A stretch of 64,000 nucleotides of DNA from NCBI RefSeq assembly GCF_008271805.1, contig NZ_VSRY01000063.1, positions 1 through 64,000 of the forward strand, given 5' to 3'. Source of the DNA: Streptomyces sp. TRM49041. Lineage in GTDB: Bacteria > Actinomycetota > Actinomycetes > Streptomycetales > Streptomycetaceae. Within the stretch, counting starts at the first letter, position 1. Each line of letters opens with the position of its first letter. Positions 56,717 to 64,000 of the stretch are shown piece by piece. Position numbers and translations under genes: made by a program. Under the pieces are notes generated by a model. The model was not told the DNA's origin and did not search any database. It was given only the letters and a program-made list of their open reading frames with translations.

Positions 56717-59641
56717 TCAGCGGGCGCGGGTGCGGGAGGTGGTCTTCCGCGCGGGGCGCTTGCCCGCCGCCTTCACCGGGGTCGCGTCGCTGATGCGGTT
56801 CACATCCAGGATGTCGCGGAGGAATTTGCCGGTGTGGCTGGCGGGGACACCCGCGACCGCTTCCGGTGTGCCCTCGGCGATGACCAGTCCGCCGCCGCTG
56901 CCGCCTTCGGGGCCCATGTCGACGAGCCAGTCGGCGGTCTTGATCACGTCCAGGTTGTGCTCGATGACGATCACCGTGTTGCCCTTGTCCACCAGGTTGG
57001 ACAGCACGTTGATCAGCTTCGAGATGTCCTCGAAGTGGAGGCCCGTGGTCGGCTCGTCCAGCACGTAGACCGTACGGCCCGTGGAGCGCTTCTGGAGCTC
57101 GCTGGCGAGCTTCACGCGCTGGGCCTCACCACCGGACAGCGTGGGCGCGGACTGGCCCAGTCGTACGTACCCGAGGCCAACCTCGTTGAGCGTCTTCAGG
57201 TGGCGGGAGATCGTCGGGACGGCCTCGAAGAAGTGCAGGGCCTCCTCGATGGGCATGTCCAGCACCTCGGCGATGGACTTGCCCTTGTAGTGGACCTCCA
57301 GGGTCTCCCGGTTGTAGCGCGCGCCGTGGCAGACCTCGCACGGCACGTACACGTCCGGCAGGAAGTTCATCTCGATCTTGATCGTGCCGTCGCCGGAGCA
57401 GTTCTCGCAGCGGCCGCCCTTGACGTTGAAGGAGAACCGGCCCGGCAGATAGCCGCGGACCTTCGCCTCCATCGTCTCGGCGAACAGCTTGCGGACATGG
57501 TCGAAGACGCCGGTGTACGTGGCCGGGTTGGACCGCGGGGTGCGGCCGATCGGCGACTGGTCGACGTGGACGACCTTGTCGACGAGGTCGTCGCCGTCCA
57601 CGCGCGTGTGCCGGCCGGGGACGGACTTGGCGCCGTTCAGCTCGCGCGCCAGGTGGGTGTACAGAATGTCGTTGACCAGCGTCGACTTGCCGGACCCGGA
57701 GACTCCGGTGACCGCCGTGAGCACACCGAGCGGGAACGACACGTCGATGTCGCGCAGGTTGTTCTCGCGGGCGCCGTGGACGGTCAGCCGACGGGCGGGG
57801 TCGACGGGGCGGCGGACGTCCGGCACGGGGATGGACCTCTTCCCGGCCAGGTACTGCCCGGTCATCGACTCCTTGTTGGACAGCAGCTGCTTCAGCGGCC
57901 CGGAGTGGACGACCTTGCCGCCGTGCTCACCGGCGCCGGGGCCGATGTCGACGACCCAGTCGGCGACCTTGATGGTGTCCTCGTCGTGCTCGACGACGAT
58001 GAGCGTGTTACCCATGTCCCGGAGCCGGACAAGGGTCTCGATGAGCCGGTGGTTGTCGCGCTGATGGAGGCCGATGGACGGCTCGTCCAGCACATAGAGC
58101 ACGCCCACCAGACCGGAGCCGATCTGCGTGGCGAGCCGGATGCGCTGGGCTTCGCCGCCGGAGAGCGTGCCGGCCGCGCGGTTCAGCGACAGATAGTCCA
58201 GGCCGACGTCGACCAGGAACCTCAGCCGTTCGTTGACCTCCTTCAGCACGCGCTCGGCGATCTTCTTGTCGCGGGCGCTGAGCCTGAGGCGGCCGAGGAA
58301 GTCGGCGCACTCGCTGATGGACATGGCGGAGACGTCCGCGATGGACTTCTCCATGACCGTCACCGCCAGCACGATCGGCTTGAGGCGCGTGCCCTCGCAG
58401 GTCGGGCAGGGCACCTCGCGCATGTAGCCCTCGAAGCGCTCGCGGCTGGAGTCGCTCTCCGCCTCGCTGTGCCGGCGCTTCACGAAGGAGACGGCGCCCT
58501 CGAAGGCGGGGGTGGTGTACGCCCGCTCCCTGCCGTACCGGTTCCGGTAGCGGACCTCGACCTGTGTCTTGTGGCCGTGCAGCAGGGCCTTCCTGGCACG
58601 CTGGGGCAGCCCGGCCCACGGGATGTCCGTTCGGAACCCGAGGGCGTCGGCCAGGCCGCCGATCAGGCGGCCGAAGTACTCCTTGGTGTGGCCGTGCGAC
58701 CAGGGGTGGATGGCGCCCTCGTCGAGGGAGCGCTCCTCGTCGGGGACGACCAGCTCCGGGTCGACCTCCATGCGCGTGCCGATGCCGGTGCAGTCGGGGC
58801 AGGCGCCGAACGGGGAGTTGAAGGAGAACGAGCGGGGCTCGAGCTCCTCGAAGGACAGGTCGTCGTACGGGCAGTACAGGTGCTCCGAGTACATCCGCTC
58901 GCGCTCGGGGTCGTCCTCGGGGAGGTCGACGAAGTCGAGCACGACCATGCCGCCGGACAGGCCGAGCGCGGTCTCGACGGAGTCGGTGAGCCGGCGCTTG
59001 GCGCTGTCCTTCACCGTCAGACGGTCGACGACCACCTCGATGGTGTGCTTCTCCTGCTTCTTCAGCGTGGGCGGCTCGGTCAGCTGGACGGTCTTCCCGT
59101 CCACCCGGGCGCGGCTGTAGCCCTTGGTCTGGAGGTCGGAGAAGAGGTCGACGAACTCGCCCTTGCGCTCGCGCACCAGCGGCGACAGGACCTGGAAGCG
59201 GCTGCCCTCGGGCAGCTCCAGGACCTTGTCGACGATGGCCTGCGGCGACTGGCGGGAGATCGGCCGGCGGCACTCCGGACAGTGCGGCTTGCCGATGCGC
59301 GCGAAGAGCAGCCGCAGATAGTCGTAGACCTCGGTGATCGTGCCGACCGTGGACCGCGGGTTGCGCGAGGTCGACTTCTGGTCGATCGAGACGGCCGGGG
59401 AGAGGCCCTCGATGAAGTCGACGTCGGGCTTGTCCATCTGGCCGAGGAACTGCCGGGCGTACGAGGAGAGGGACTCGACGTAGCGGCGCTGCCCCTCCGC
59501 GAAGATCGTGTCGAACGCGAGGGACGACTTGCCCGACCCTGAGAGCCCGGTGAAGACGATGAGGGAGTCGCGTGGCAGATCGAGCGAGACGTTCTTCAGA
59601 TTGTGCTCGCGCGCGCCACGGACGATGAGACGGTCGGCCAC
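56717..59641 (-). CDS. uvrA: Excinuclease ABC subunit A
   Basis: A 974-residue damage-recognition ATPase of nucleotide excision repair. The two ABC halves carry [24 protein letters not shown] and [17 protein letters not shown], signatures [15 protein letters not shown] and [15 protein letters not shown], and zinc-finger cysteines ([21 protein letters not shown]...[29 protein letters not shown]...CEVCHGARY). It starts at GTG 59641. The C-terminal tail is basic ([14 protein letters not shown]). uvrC lies about 6 kb to the left. Confidence 0.97.
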   Translation of the reverse strand: MADRLIVRGAREHNLKNVSLDLPRDSLIVFTGLSGSGKSSLAFDTIFAEGQRRYVESLSSYARQFLGQMDKPDVDFIEGLSPAVSIDQKSTSRNPRSTVGTITEVYDYLRLLFARIGKPHCPECRRPISRQSPQAIVDKVLELPEGSRFQVLSPLVRERKGEFVDLFSDLQTKGYSRARVDGKTVQLTEPPTLKKQEKHTIEVVVDRLTVKDSAKRRLTDSVETALGLSGGMVVLDFVDLPEDDPERERMYSEHLYCPYDDLSFEELEPRSFSFNSPFGACPDCTGIGTRMEVDPELVVPDEERSLDEGAIHPWSHGHTKEYFGRLIGGLADALGFRTDIPWAGLPQRARKALLHGHKTQVEVRYRNRYGRERAYTTPAFEGAVSFVKRRHSEAESDSSRERFEGYMREVPCPTCEGTRLKPIVLAVTVMEKSIADVSAMSISECADFLGRLRLSARDKKIAERVLKEVNERLRFLVDVGLDYLSLNRAAGTLSGGEAQRIRLATQIGSGLVGVLYVLDEPSIGLHQRDNHRLIETLVRLRDMGNTLIVVEHDEDTIKVADWVVDIGPGAGEHGGKVVHSGPLKQLLSNKESMTGQYLAGKRSIPVPDVRRPVDPARRLTVHGARENNLRDIDVSFPLGVLTAVTGVSGSGKSTLVNDILYTHLARELNGAKSVPGRHTRVDGDDLVDKVVHVDQSPIGRTPRSNPATYTGVFDHVRKLFAETMEAKVRGYLPGRFSFNVKGGRCENCSGDGTIKIEMNFLPDVYVPCEVCHGARYNRETLEVHYKGKSIAEVLDMPIEEALHFFEAVPTISRHLKTLNEVGLGYVRLGQSAPTLSGGEAQRVKLASELQKRSTGRTVYVLDEPTTGLHFEDISKLINVLSNLVDKGNTVIVIEHNLDVIKTADWLVDMGPEGGSGGGLVIAEGTPEAVAGVPASHTGKFLRDILDVNRISDATPVKAAGKRPARKTTSRTRAR

Positions 59642-59836
59642 GCCGGGTCCGCACCTTTCTTGAGAGAAGCGGGGGCACAGCCCCCGTCCCAGACTGCTCC
59701 AGCCTATGGGGGCCGCCAGATGGATGAATGTCTGGCTTTCAAGGATGCCTCCACCGAGCGTATAGCACGCGTATTCGATTTTGGTCCGCACTCCGCCACC
59801 TTCACCCGATCGAGTGGCGGCGCTAGGGTCAGCAGC

Positions 59837-60526
59837 ATGATCGACCACGCGCATGACATGGCCTCCGTACGCGAGGCGACCGACCGCCTGCTCACCGCGG
59901 CCACCGCACTCGACGACGCGGCCGTCGCGGCCCCGTCCCGGCTGCCCGGCTGGACCCGCGGCCACGTCCTGGCCCACCTCGCCCGCAACGCGGACGCCCT
60001 GGTGAACGTCCTCCAGGGTCGCCCCATGTACGTCAGCGGCGAGGCCCGGAACGCCGACATCGAGCGCGACGCCCCGCGCGCCCTGGCACTCCACCTCGCC
60101 GACCTGCGGGAGACCGCCGCCCGGTTCCGGGCCGAGGGCGAGGCCCCGGCCGACTGGGACCGCACCGTGGAACTCCGCAACGGCGTCACCGACCAGGCCG
60201 CCCGCGTGCCCTTCCGCCGCCTCGTCGAGGTCGAGCTGCACCACGTGGACCTGGGCATCGGCTACGAGCTGGAGGACCTCCCGAAGGAGTTCACCGAGCG
60301 CGAGATCGACTTCCTGACGGAACGGTTCGCGGGCCACGAGAACGTCCCGGCGACCACGGTGACCGCCGAGGACGGCCGTATGTGGACCACGGGCGGCGGC
60401 GCGGCCGGCGGCCCCGTCGAGGTCAGGGGCTCCGCCGCCGACCTGCTCGGCTGGCTCGCGGGCCGCCGCGACGGCTCGGCCCTGACGGTCTCCGGCGGCC
60501 CCCTCCCGGCGCTGCCCCCGCTATAG
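59837..60526 (+). CDS. Mycothiol-type maleylpyruvate isomerase-like (DinB superfamily) protein
   Basis: A 229-residue protein with the MDMPI_N/DinB four-helix domain: [40 protein letters not shown], including the metal-ligand His of the family, and the second His region [15 protein letters not shown]. Such proteins in actinobacteria often use mycothiol for detoxification or isomerisation. The ATG at 59837 is the first of two; the next gene starts 9 bp after the stop, suggesting an operon with the hydrolase. Confidence 0.85.
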   Translation: MIDHAHDMASVREATDRLLTAATALDDAAVAAPSRLPGWTRGHVLAHLARNADALVNVLQGRPMYVSGEARNADIERDAPRALALHLADLRETAARFRAEGEAPADWDRTVELRNGVTDQAARVPFRRLVEVELHHVDLGIGYELEDLPKEFTEREIDFLTERFAGHENVPATTVTAEDGRMWTTGGGAAGGPVEVRGSAADLLGWLAGRRDGSALTVSGGPLPALPPL

Positions 60527-60535
60527 GCTTGCCCC

Positions 60536-61192
60536 ATGACGTACAGCGGAGCGGTGAAGGTCGGCGGACCCGCGGACGTGCACGAGTTGGCGGATCTGAT
60601 CATCTCGAAGGTCGCCGTCGGACCGATGGACAACAACGCGTATCTGCTGCGCTGCCGGGCCACCGGAGAGCAGCTGCTGATCGACGCGGCCGCCGACCCG
60701 GGGACGCTGCTCCAGCTGATCGGTGACGACGGCATCGCGTCCGTCGTCACCACCCACCGGCACGGCGACCACTGGGGCGCCCTGCGCGAGGTGGTCGACG
60801 CCACGGGAGCGCTCACGTACGCCGGGCGTTACGACGCCGAGGGCATCCCGGTGCCGACCGGCGTACCCGTCGAGGACGGCGACACGATCACCGTCGGACG
60901 GGTCGCGCTGACCGTGCGCCATCTGGTGGGCCACACGCCCGGCTCGATCGTCCTGGTCTACGACGACCCGCACGGCCACCCGCACCTGTTCACGGGCGAC
61001 TGCCTCTTCCCGGGCGGGGTCGGCAACACCTGGGGTGACACCGAGGCGTTCCGCAGTCTGATCGACGGCGTCCAGGCCAAGCTCTTCGACCGGCTCCCCG
61101 ACGAGACCTGGGTCTACCCCGGCCACGGCGCCGACACCACGCTCGGCGCGGAGCGCCCGCATCTGGAGGAGTGGCGTACGCGCGGCTGGTGA
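60536..61192 (+). CDS. Metallo-beta-lactamase-fold hydrolase
   Basis: A 218-residue glyoxalase II-like hydrolase. Metal-binding THRHGDHWG (HxHxDH), then LVGHTPGSIVL, LFTGDCLFPGGVG and VYPGHGAD complete the dinuclear metal site. Substrates of this family are thioesters or phosphoesters; the pairing with a mycothiol-type protein hints at thiol conjugate processing, by inference. Confidence 0.92.
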   Translation: MTYSGAVKVGGPADVHELADLIISKVAVGPMDNNAYLLRCRATGEQLLIDAAADPGTLLQLIGDDGIASVVTTHRHGDHWGALREVVDATGALTYAGRYDAEGIPVPTGVPVEDGDTITVGRVALTVRHLVGHTPGSIVLVYDDPHGHPHLFTGDCLFPGGVGNTWGDTEAFRSLIDGVQAKLFDRLPDETWVYPGHGADTTLGAERPHLEEWRTRGW

Positions 61193-61263
61193 CGCGCGCG
61201 GTGCCGCCCCCTGTGCGTCCGTGCGCCCCGTAACCGGGGCCCGCGCCGGGTAGTTGGCGCGAC

Positions 61264-62637
61264 ATGCGCCAGAGTCACCGTCCGCCCTCCACGAAAACGA
61301 CGAGCCGGCCGTCCAGCGAGCCGTCCGACGGCTCCTCCGGCGGTCCCTCCATGGTGCGGCTCGCCGCCGCGTCACTCGCCGGGACGGCCATCGAGTTCTA
61401 CGACTTCTTCGTCTACGGGACCGCCGCCGCGCTGGTCCTCGGACCGCTGTTCTTCCCGACGTTCTCACCGGTCGCGGGCACGCTCGCGGCGTTCGGGACC
61501 TTCGCCGTGGGCTTCCTCTCCCGGCCGCTCGGCTCCGTCCTCTTCGGCCATGTCGGCGACCGGTACGGGCGGCGGCCGGTGCTCTTCGCCTCGCTGGGCC
61601 TCACGGGGGCCGCGACGGTCGCGGTGGGCTGCGTCCCGTCGTACGCGACCCTGGGCGTGGCCGCGCCGGCGCTGCTGCTGGTGCTGCGATTCCTGCAGGG
61701 CCTGGGGCTGGGCGGCGAGTGGGGCGGGGCGGTGCTGCTGACGGCGGAGCACGCCCCGGAGCGGCGCCGGGCCCTGTGGGCGAGCTTTCCGCAGATCGGG
61801 CCGTCGGTGGGCTTCCTGCTGGCCAACGGGGTGATGCTGGCCCTGTCGGCGGGGCTGAGCGACGCCGCGTTCCGGGAGTGGGGGTGGCGGGTGCCGTTCT
61901 GGGCGGCGGGGCTGCTCGCGCTGGGTGGGCTGCTGCTCCGTACGTCGCTGGCGGAGACCCCGCAGTTCCGGGAGCTCGCGGAGGCCGGGACGCGGGCGAG
62001 CTCCCCGCTGATGGAGGTGGCTCGCGGGCACTGGCGGCTGGTGCTGCTGACCGCGGGGGCGCTGGCCGTCGGGTACGCCGTGTTCTACGCGGTGTCCACA
62101 TGGGCGCTGGCGTACGGCACCGAGCGGCTCGGGGTGAGCCGTACGGCGATGCTCGGGTGCTTGATGGCCGCGGTGGCCGTGAAGGGCGCGCTGACGCCGT
62201 TCACGGCGATGCTGGGCGACCGGTACGGGCGGCGCCCGATGTGCCTGGCGGGGTGCGCGGCGTCCGCCCTGTGGATGTTCCCGATGGTGGCGCTGCTGCA
62301 CACCGCCCGGCCGGCGCTGATGTTCCTGGGGATCCTGGGGGCGCTGCTGGCGTTCATCACGATGTTCGCGGTCGTCGCCGCCTATCTGCCGGAGCTGTAC
62401 GAGCCGCGGGTGCGGTGCACGGGTGCGGCCGTGGGCTACAACCTGGCGGGCGTGCTGGGCGGGGCGCTGACGCCGATGGTGGCGACGGCGGCGTCGGCGG
62501 GGAGCGGGCCGCCCTGGGGTGTGGCTGCGTACCTCTCCGGGATCGCGCTGCTGAGTCTGGGCTGTTTCGCGCTGCTGCCGGAAACCCTGCCCGCGCCGGT
62601 GGCCCCGCGGGAGGCGGCGGAGCCCGCGGCCGTCTGA
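61264..62637 (+). CDS. MFS transporter, metabolite:H+ symporter (MHS/ShiA-like) family
   Basis: A 457-residue, twelve-helix transporter. MVRLAAASLAGTAIEFYDFFVYGTAAALVLGPLFFP and the loop SRPLGSVLFGHVGDRYGRRPVLFASLGLTGAATV, repeated as LGDRYGRRPMCLAGCAAS after helix 8, are typical of the MHS family that imports shikimate, proline/betaine or dicarboxylates. The real substrate is not readable. The first 35 residues are Ser/Thr/Pro-rich. It is convergent with the ABM-like gene 10 bp away. Confidence 0.92.
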   Translation: MRQSHRPPSTKTTSRPSSEPSDGSSGGPSMVRLAAASLAGTAIEFYDFFVYGTAAALVLGPLFFPTFSPVAGTLAAFGTFAVGFLSRPLGSVLFGHVGDRYGRRPVLFASLGLTGAATVAVGCVPSYATLGVAAPALLLVLRFLQGLGLGGEWGGAVLLTAEHAPERRRALWASFPQIGPSVGFLLANGVMLALSAGLSDAAFREWGWRVPFWAAGLLALGGLLLRTSLAETPQFRELAEAGTRASSPLMEVARGHWRLVLLTAGALAVGYAVFYAVSTWALAYGTERLGVSRTAMLGCLMAAVAVKGALTPFTAMLGDRYGRRPMCLAGCAASALWMFPMVALLHTARPALMFLGILGALLAFITMFAVVAAYLPELYEPRVRCTGAAVGYNLAGVLGGALTPMVATAASAGSGPPWGVAAYLSGIALLSLGCFALLPETLPAPVAPREAAEPAAV

Positions 62638-62647
62638 CGTGCGGGGC

Positions 62648-62944
62648 TCAGCCTGCGAAGTCTTCCAGCACGTCGCAGTTGACGAACTTCGTCGGCCGGG
62701 TGCACAGGGCACCCAGCCGTCCGGCCATCTCGGACGTGCGCGGGTCCTCGCTGTTGCGCATGGCGTCGTCGTACGAGTTGAAGGTGACGACGACGTAGTA
62801 GCGGTCGGGGTTGTCGCGGTCCTTCAGGAGCACGCTGCCGACGGGGCTGTAGTCGCGGCGCTCCGACTCGTCCCACTCGGCCATGACGGCGCGCATCTCG
62901 TCCATGCGCTCGGTCTCGAAGTCGACGATCTGGATGAACTTCAT
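62648..62944 (-). CDS. Small ABM-like dimeric alpha/beta-barrel protein
   Basis: A 98-residue protein: MKFIQIVDFETERMDEMRAVMAEWDESE and the strands SVLLKDRDNPDRYYVVVTFNSYDDAMRNSEDPRTSEMAGRLGALC fit the antibiotic-biosynthesis-monooxygenase-like ferredoxin fold. Such proteins act as dimers; no substrate or catalytic residue is clear. I chose the ATG at 62944, where the conserved strand begins. A terminator of the upstream terC lies just before it. Confidence 0.8.
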   Translation of the reverse strand: MKFIQIVDFETERMDEMRAVMAEWDESERRDYSPVGSVLLKDRDNPDRYYVVVTFNSYDDAMRNSEDPRTSEMAGRLGALCTRPTKFVNCDVLEDFAG

Positions 62945-62957
62945 GGCGTCCACGCAA

Positions 62958-62992
62958 ACACCGGCCCGATCGCCCGGCAACCGGGCCGGTGT
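62958..62992 (-). terminator. Terminator after terC
   Basis: ACACCGGCCCG (62958) pairs with CGGGCCGGTGT (ending 62992) around a 13-nt loop, 20 bp beyond the leftward terC stop. Confidence 0.7.
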
Positions 62993-63011
62993 CGCGGCTA
63001 CGCCGGGTGGG

Positions 63012-63992
63012 TCAGACGTCCGTGGACTCCTTCTCGCGCTCCTCGGCGGCGGTCTGCCGCCGGGAGGCGATGAGGCTGGTGATCGTCGTGACGACCAGCA
63101 CGCCGCAGATGACCGACAGCGAGAGCGGGATCGAGATCTCGGGGACGGGCACCCCGGACTCGTGCAGGGCGTGGAGCACCAGCTTGACGCCGATGAAGCC
63201 GAGGATCACCGACAGGCCGTAGCTGAGGTGGACGAGCTTCCGCAGCAGTCCGCCGATGAGGAAGTACAGCTGCCGCAGCCCCATCAGTGCGAAGGCGTTC
63301 GCGGTGAACACGATGTAGGGGTCCTGGGTAAGGCCGAAGATCGCGGGGATGGAGTCCAGGGCGAACAGCACGTCCGTGGTGCCGATGGCGAGCATGACGA
63401 CCATCAGCGGCGTCAGCACCCGCTTGCCGTTGTTCCGGATGAAGAGCTTGGTGCCGTGGTAGCGGTCGGCGACGCCGAAGCGCTTCTCGACGGACTTGAG
63501 GAGGCGGTTCTCCTCGTACTCCTCGTCGGGCTCGTCGGAGGACGCCTCCTTGATGAGCTTCCAGGCGGTGTAGATCAGGAACGCGCCGAAGATATAGAAG
63601 ACCCACGAGAAGCTCGCGATGATCGCGGCACCGGCGGCGATGAAGATCGCCCGCAGGACGAGTGCGATGAGCACGCCGACGAGCAGTACCCGCTGCTGGA
63701 GGTGGGAGGGCACGGCGAACTTCGCCATGATCAGAACGAAGACGAAGAGGTTGTCGACGCTCAGCGACTTCTCGGTGATGAAGCCGGCGAAGAACTCTCC
63801 GGACGCCTTGGTCTCACCCATGAAGAGCAGGACGAGGCCGAAGAGGACGGCGAGGACGATCCAGACGGTCGTCCAGATCCCGGCTTCCTTGATCGATACG
63901 TCGTGGGGCTTGCGCCCGATGAGGAAGTCGACCGCGATCAGGACGAGAAGAGCGAGCACGGTCGTCGCCCACATGGTCAAAGAAACGTCCAC
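63012..63992 (-). CDS. TerC family integral membrane protein
   Basis: A 326-residue, eight- to nine-helix membrane protein of the TerC family. Hallmarks are GFITEKSLSVDNLFVFVLIMAKFAVPSHLQQRVL, FGAFLIYTAWKLI, the second conserved pocket LAIGTTDVLFALDSIPAIFGLTQDPYIVFTANAFALMGLRQLYFL, and GFIGVKLVLHAL. TerC proteins are linked to tellurite and metal-ion (Mn2+) handling and help metalation of exported proteins; which applies here is unknown. It starts at GTG 63992, close to the window end, so an upstream start outside the window cannot be excluded. Confidence 0.92.
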   Translation of the reverse strand: MDVSLTMWATTVLALLVLIAVDFLIGRKPHDVSIKEAGIWTTVWIVLAVLFGLVLLFMGETKASGEFFAGFITEKSLSVDNLFVFVLIMAKFAVPSHLQQRVLLVGVLIALVLRAIFIAAGAAIIASFSWVFYIFGAFLIYTAWKLIKEASSDEPDEEYEENRLLKSVEKRFGVADRYHGTKLFIRNNGKRVLTPLMVVMLAIGTTDVLFALDSIPAIFGLTQDPYIVFTANAFALMGLRQLYFLIGGLLRKLVHLSYGLSVILGFIGVKLVLHALHESGVPVPEISIPLSLSVICGVLVVTTITSLIASRRQTAAEEREKESTDV

Positions 63993-64000
63993 TGCGCCTC

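Noticed and set aside
56432..59542. A plus-strand frame of 1036 codons opposite uvrA
   Set aside because: Val/Asp/Leu-rich antisense translation of uvrA; no family motif and the uvrA motifs lie on the other strand.
59642..59836. LexA/SOS box upstream of uvrA
   Set aside because: I looked for the CGAAC-N4-GTTCG type palindrome and found only a weak CGAATACGCG-like stretch, insufficient to call.

Overview
The window reads as a core chromosomal segment of a Streptomyces. G+C is very high with strong third-position G/C, GTG and TTG starts are common, and Streptomyces hallmarks are present: WhiA, mycothiol-type DinB proteins, an RbpA-family protein and a paired transketolase/OpcA pentose phosphate block. 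Gene order matches, from memory, the S. coelicolor SCO19xx neighbourhood. I saw no tRNA, rRNA, CRISPR array, prophage or intact insertion sequence.

Layout. 0-8.2 kb: semialdehyde dehydrogenase divergent from an IclR regulator, a GNAT acetyltransferase, a membrane protein/sensor kinase/response regulator operon, and a penicillin-binding protein. 8.4-16 kb: AraC regulator divergent from a double-TerD protein, an unknown 499-residue protein, a large exported endonuclease/phosphatase-like enzyme behind a possible PHO box, and a three-gene membrane cluster (holin-like, DUF3618, DUF4235). 15.7-19.3 kb: dapA, a tiny exported protein, dapD, and a multi-pass membrane protein. 19.4-26.1 kb: the Fe-S assembly operon sufR-B-D-Rieske-C-S-U-T, read leftward. 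26.3-31.7 kb: an ABC exporter pair, ctaA, an amidohydrolase, a small protein and ctaB. 32-38.7 kb: tkt-tal-zwf-opcA-pgl (pentose phosphate), read rightward. 38.8-47.6 kb, read leftward: gap, pgk, tpiA, secG, an RbpA-family gene, pgi, two PH-domain membrane proteins and an exported hydrolase. 47.8-52.9 kb: uvrC-rapZ-yvcK-whiA, read leftward. 52.9-56.1 kb: an island of gene relics (a frameshifted gene, a tyrosine-phosphatase fragment, a transposase scrap and a PP2C scrap) around a small wHTH/coiled-coil membrane protein/oxidoreductase operon. 56.1-64 kb: exported Rieske protein, uvrA, a mycothiol-type protein, a metallo-beta-lactamase-fold hydrolase, an MFS transporter, a small ABM-like protein and TerC.

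How it fits together. Most genes serve central carbon flux: glycolysis plus the oxidative and non-oxidative pentose phosphate arms. Around them sit cofactor supply (Fe-S clusters, heme A/O), lysine/diaminopimelate synthesis, cell-wall synthesis and nucleotide excision repair (uvrA and uvrC). The least ordinary signals are non-coding: a four-unit, 15-bp-period DnaA-box array upstream of pgi; a candidate iron box between sufR and the ABC exporter; a 20-bp-spaced operator in front of the wHTH operon; a nested inverted repeat beside the small exported protein; and short palindromic repeats that entered the reading frames of sufD and ctaB without breaking them.
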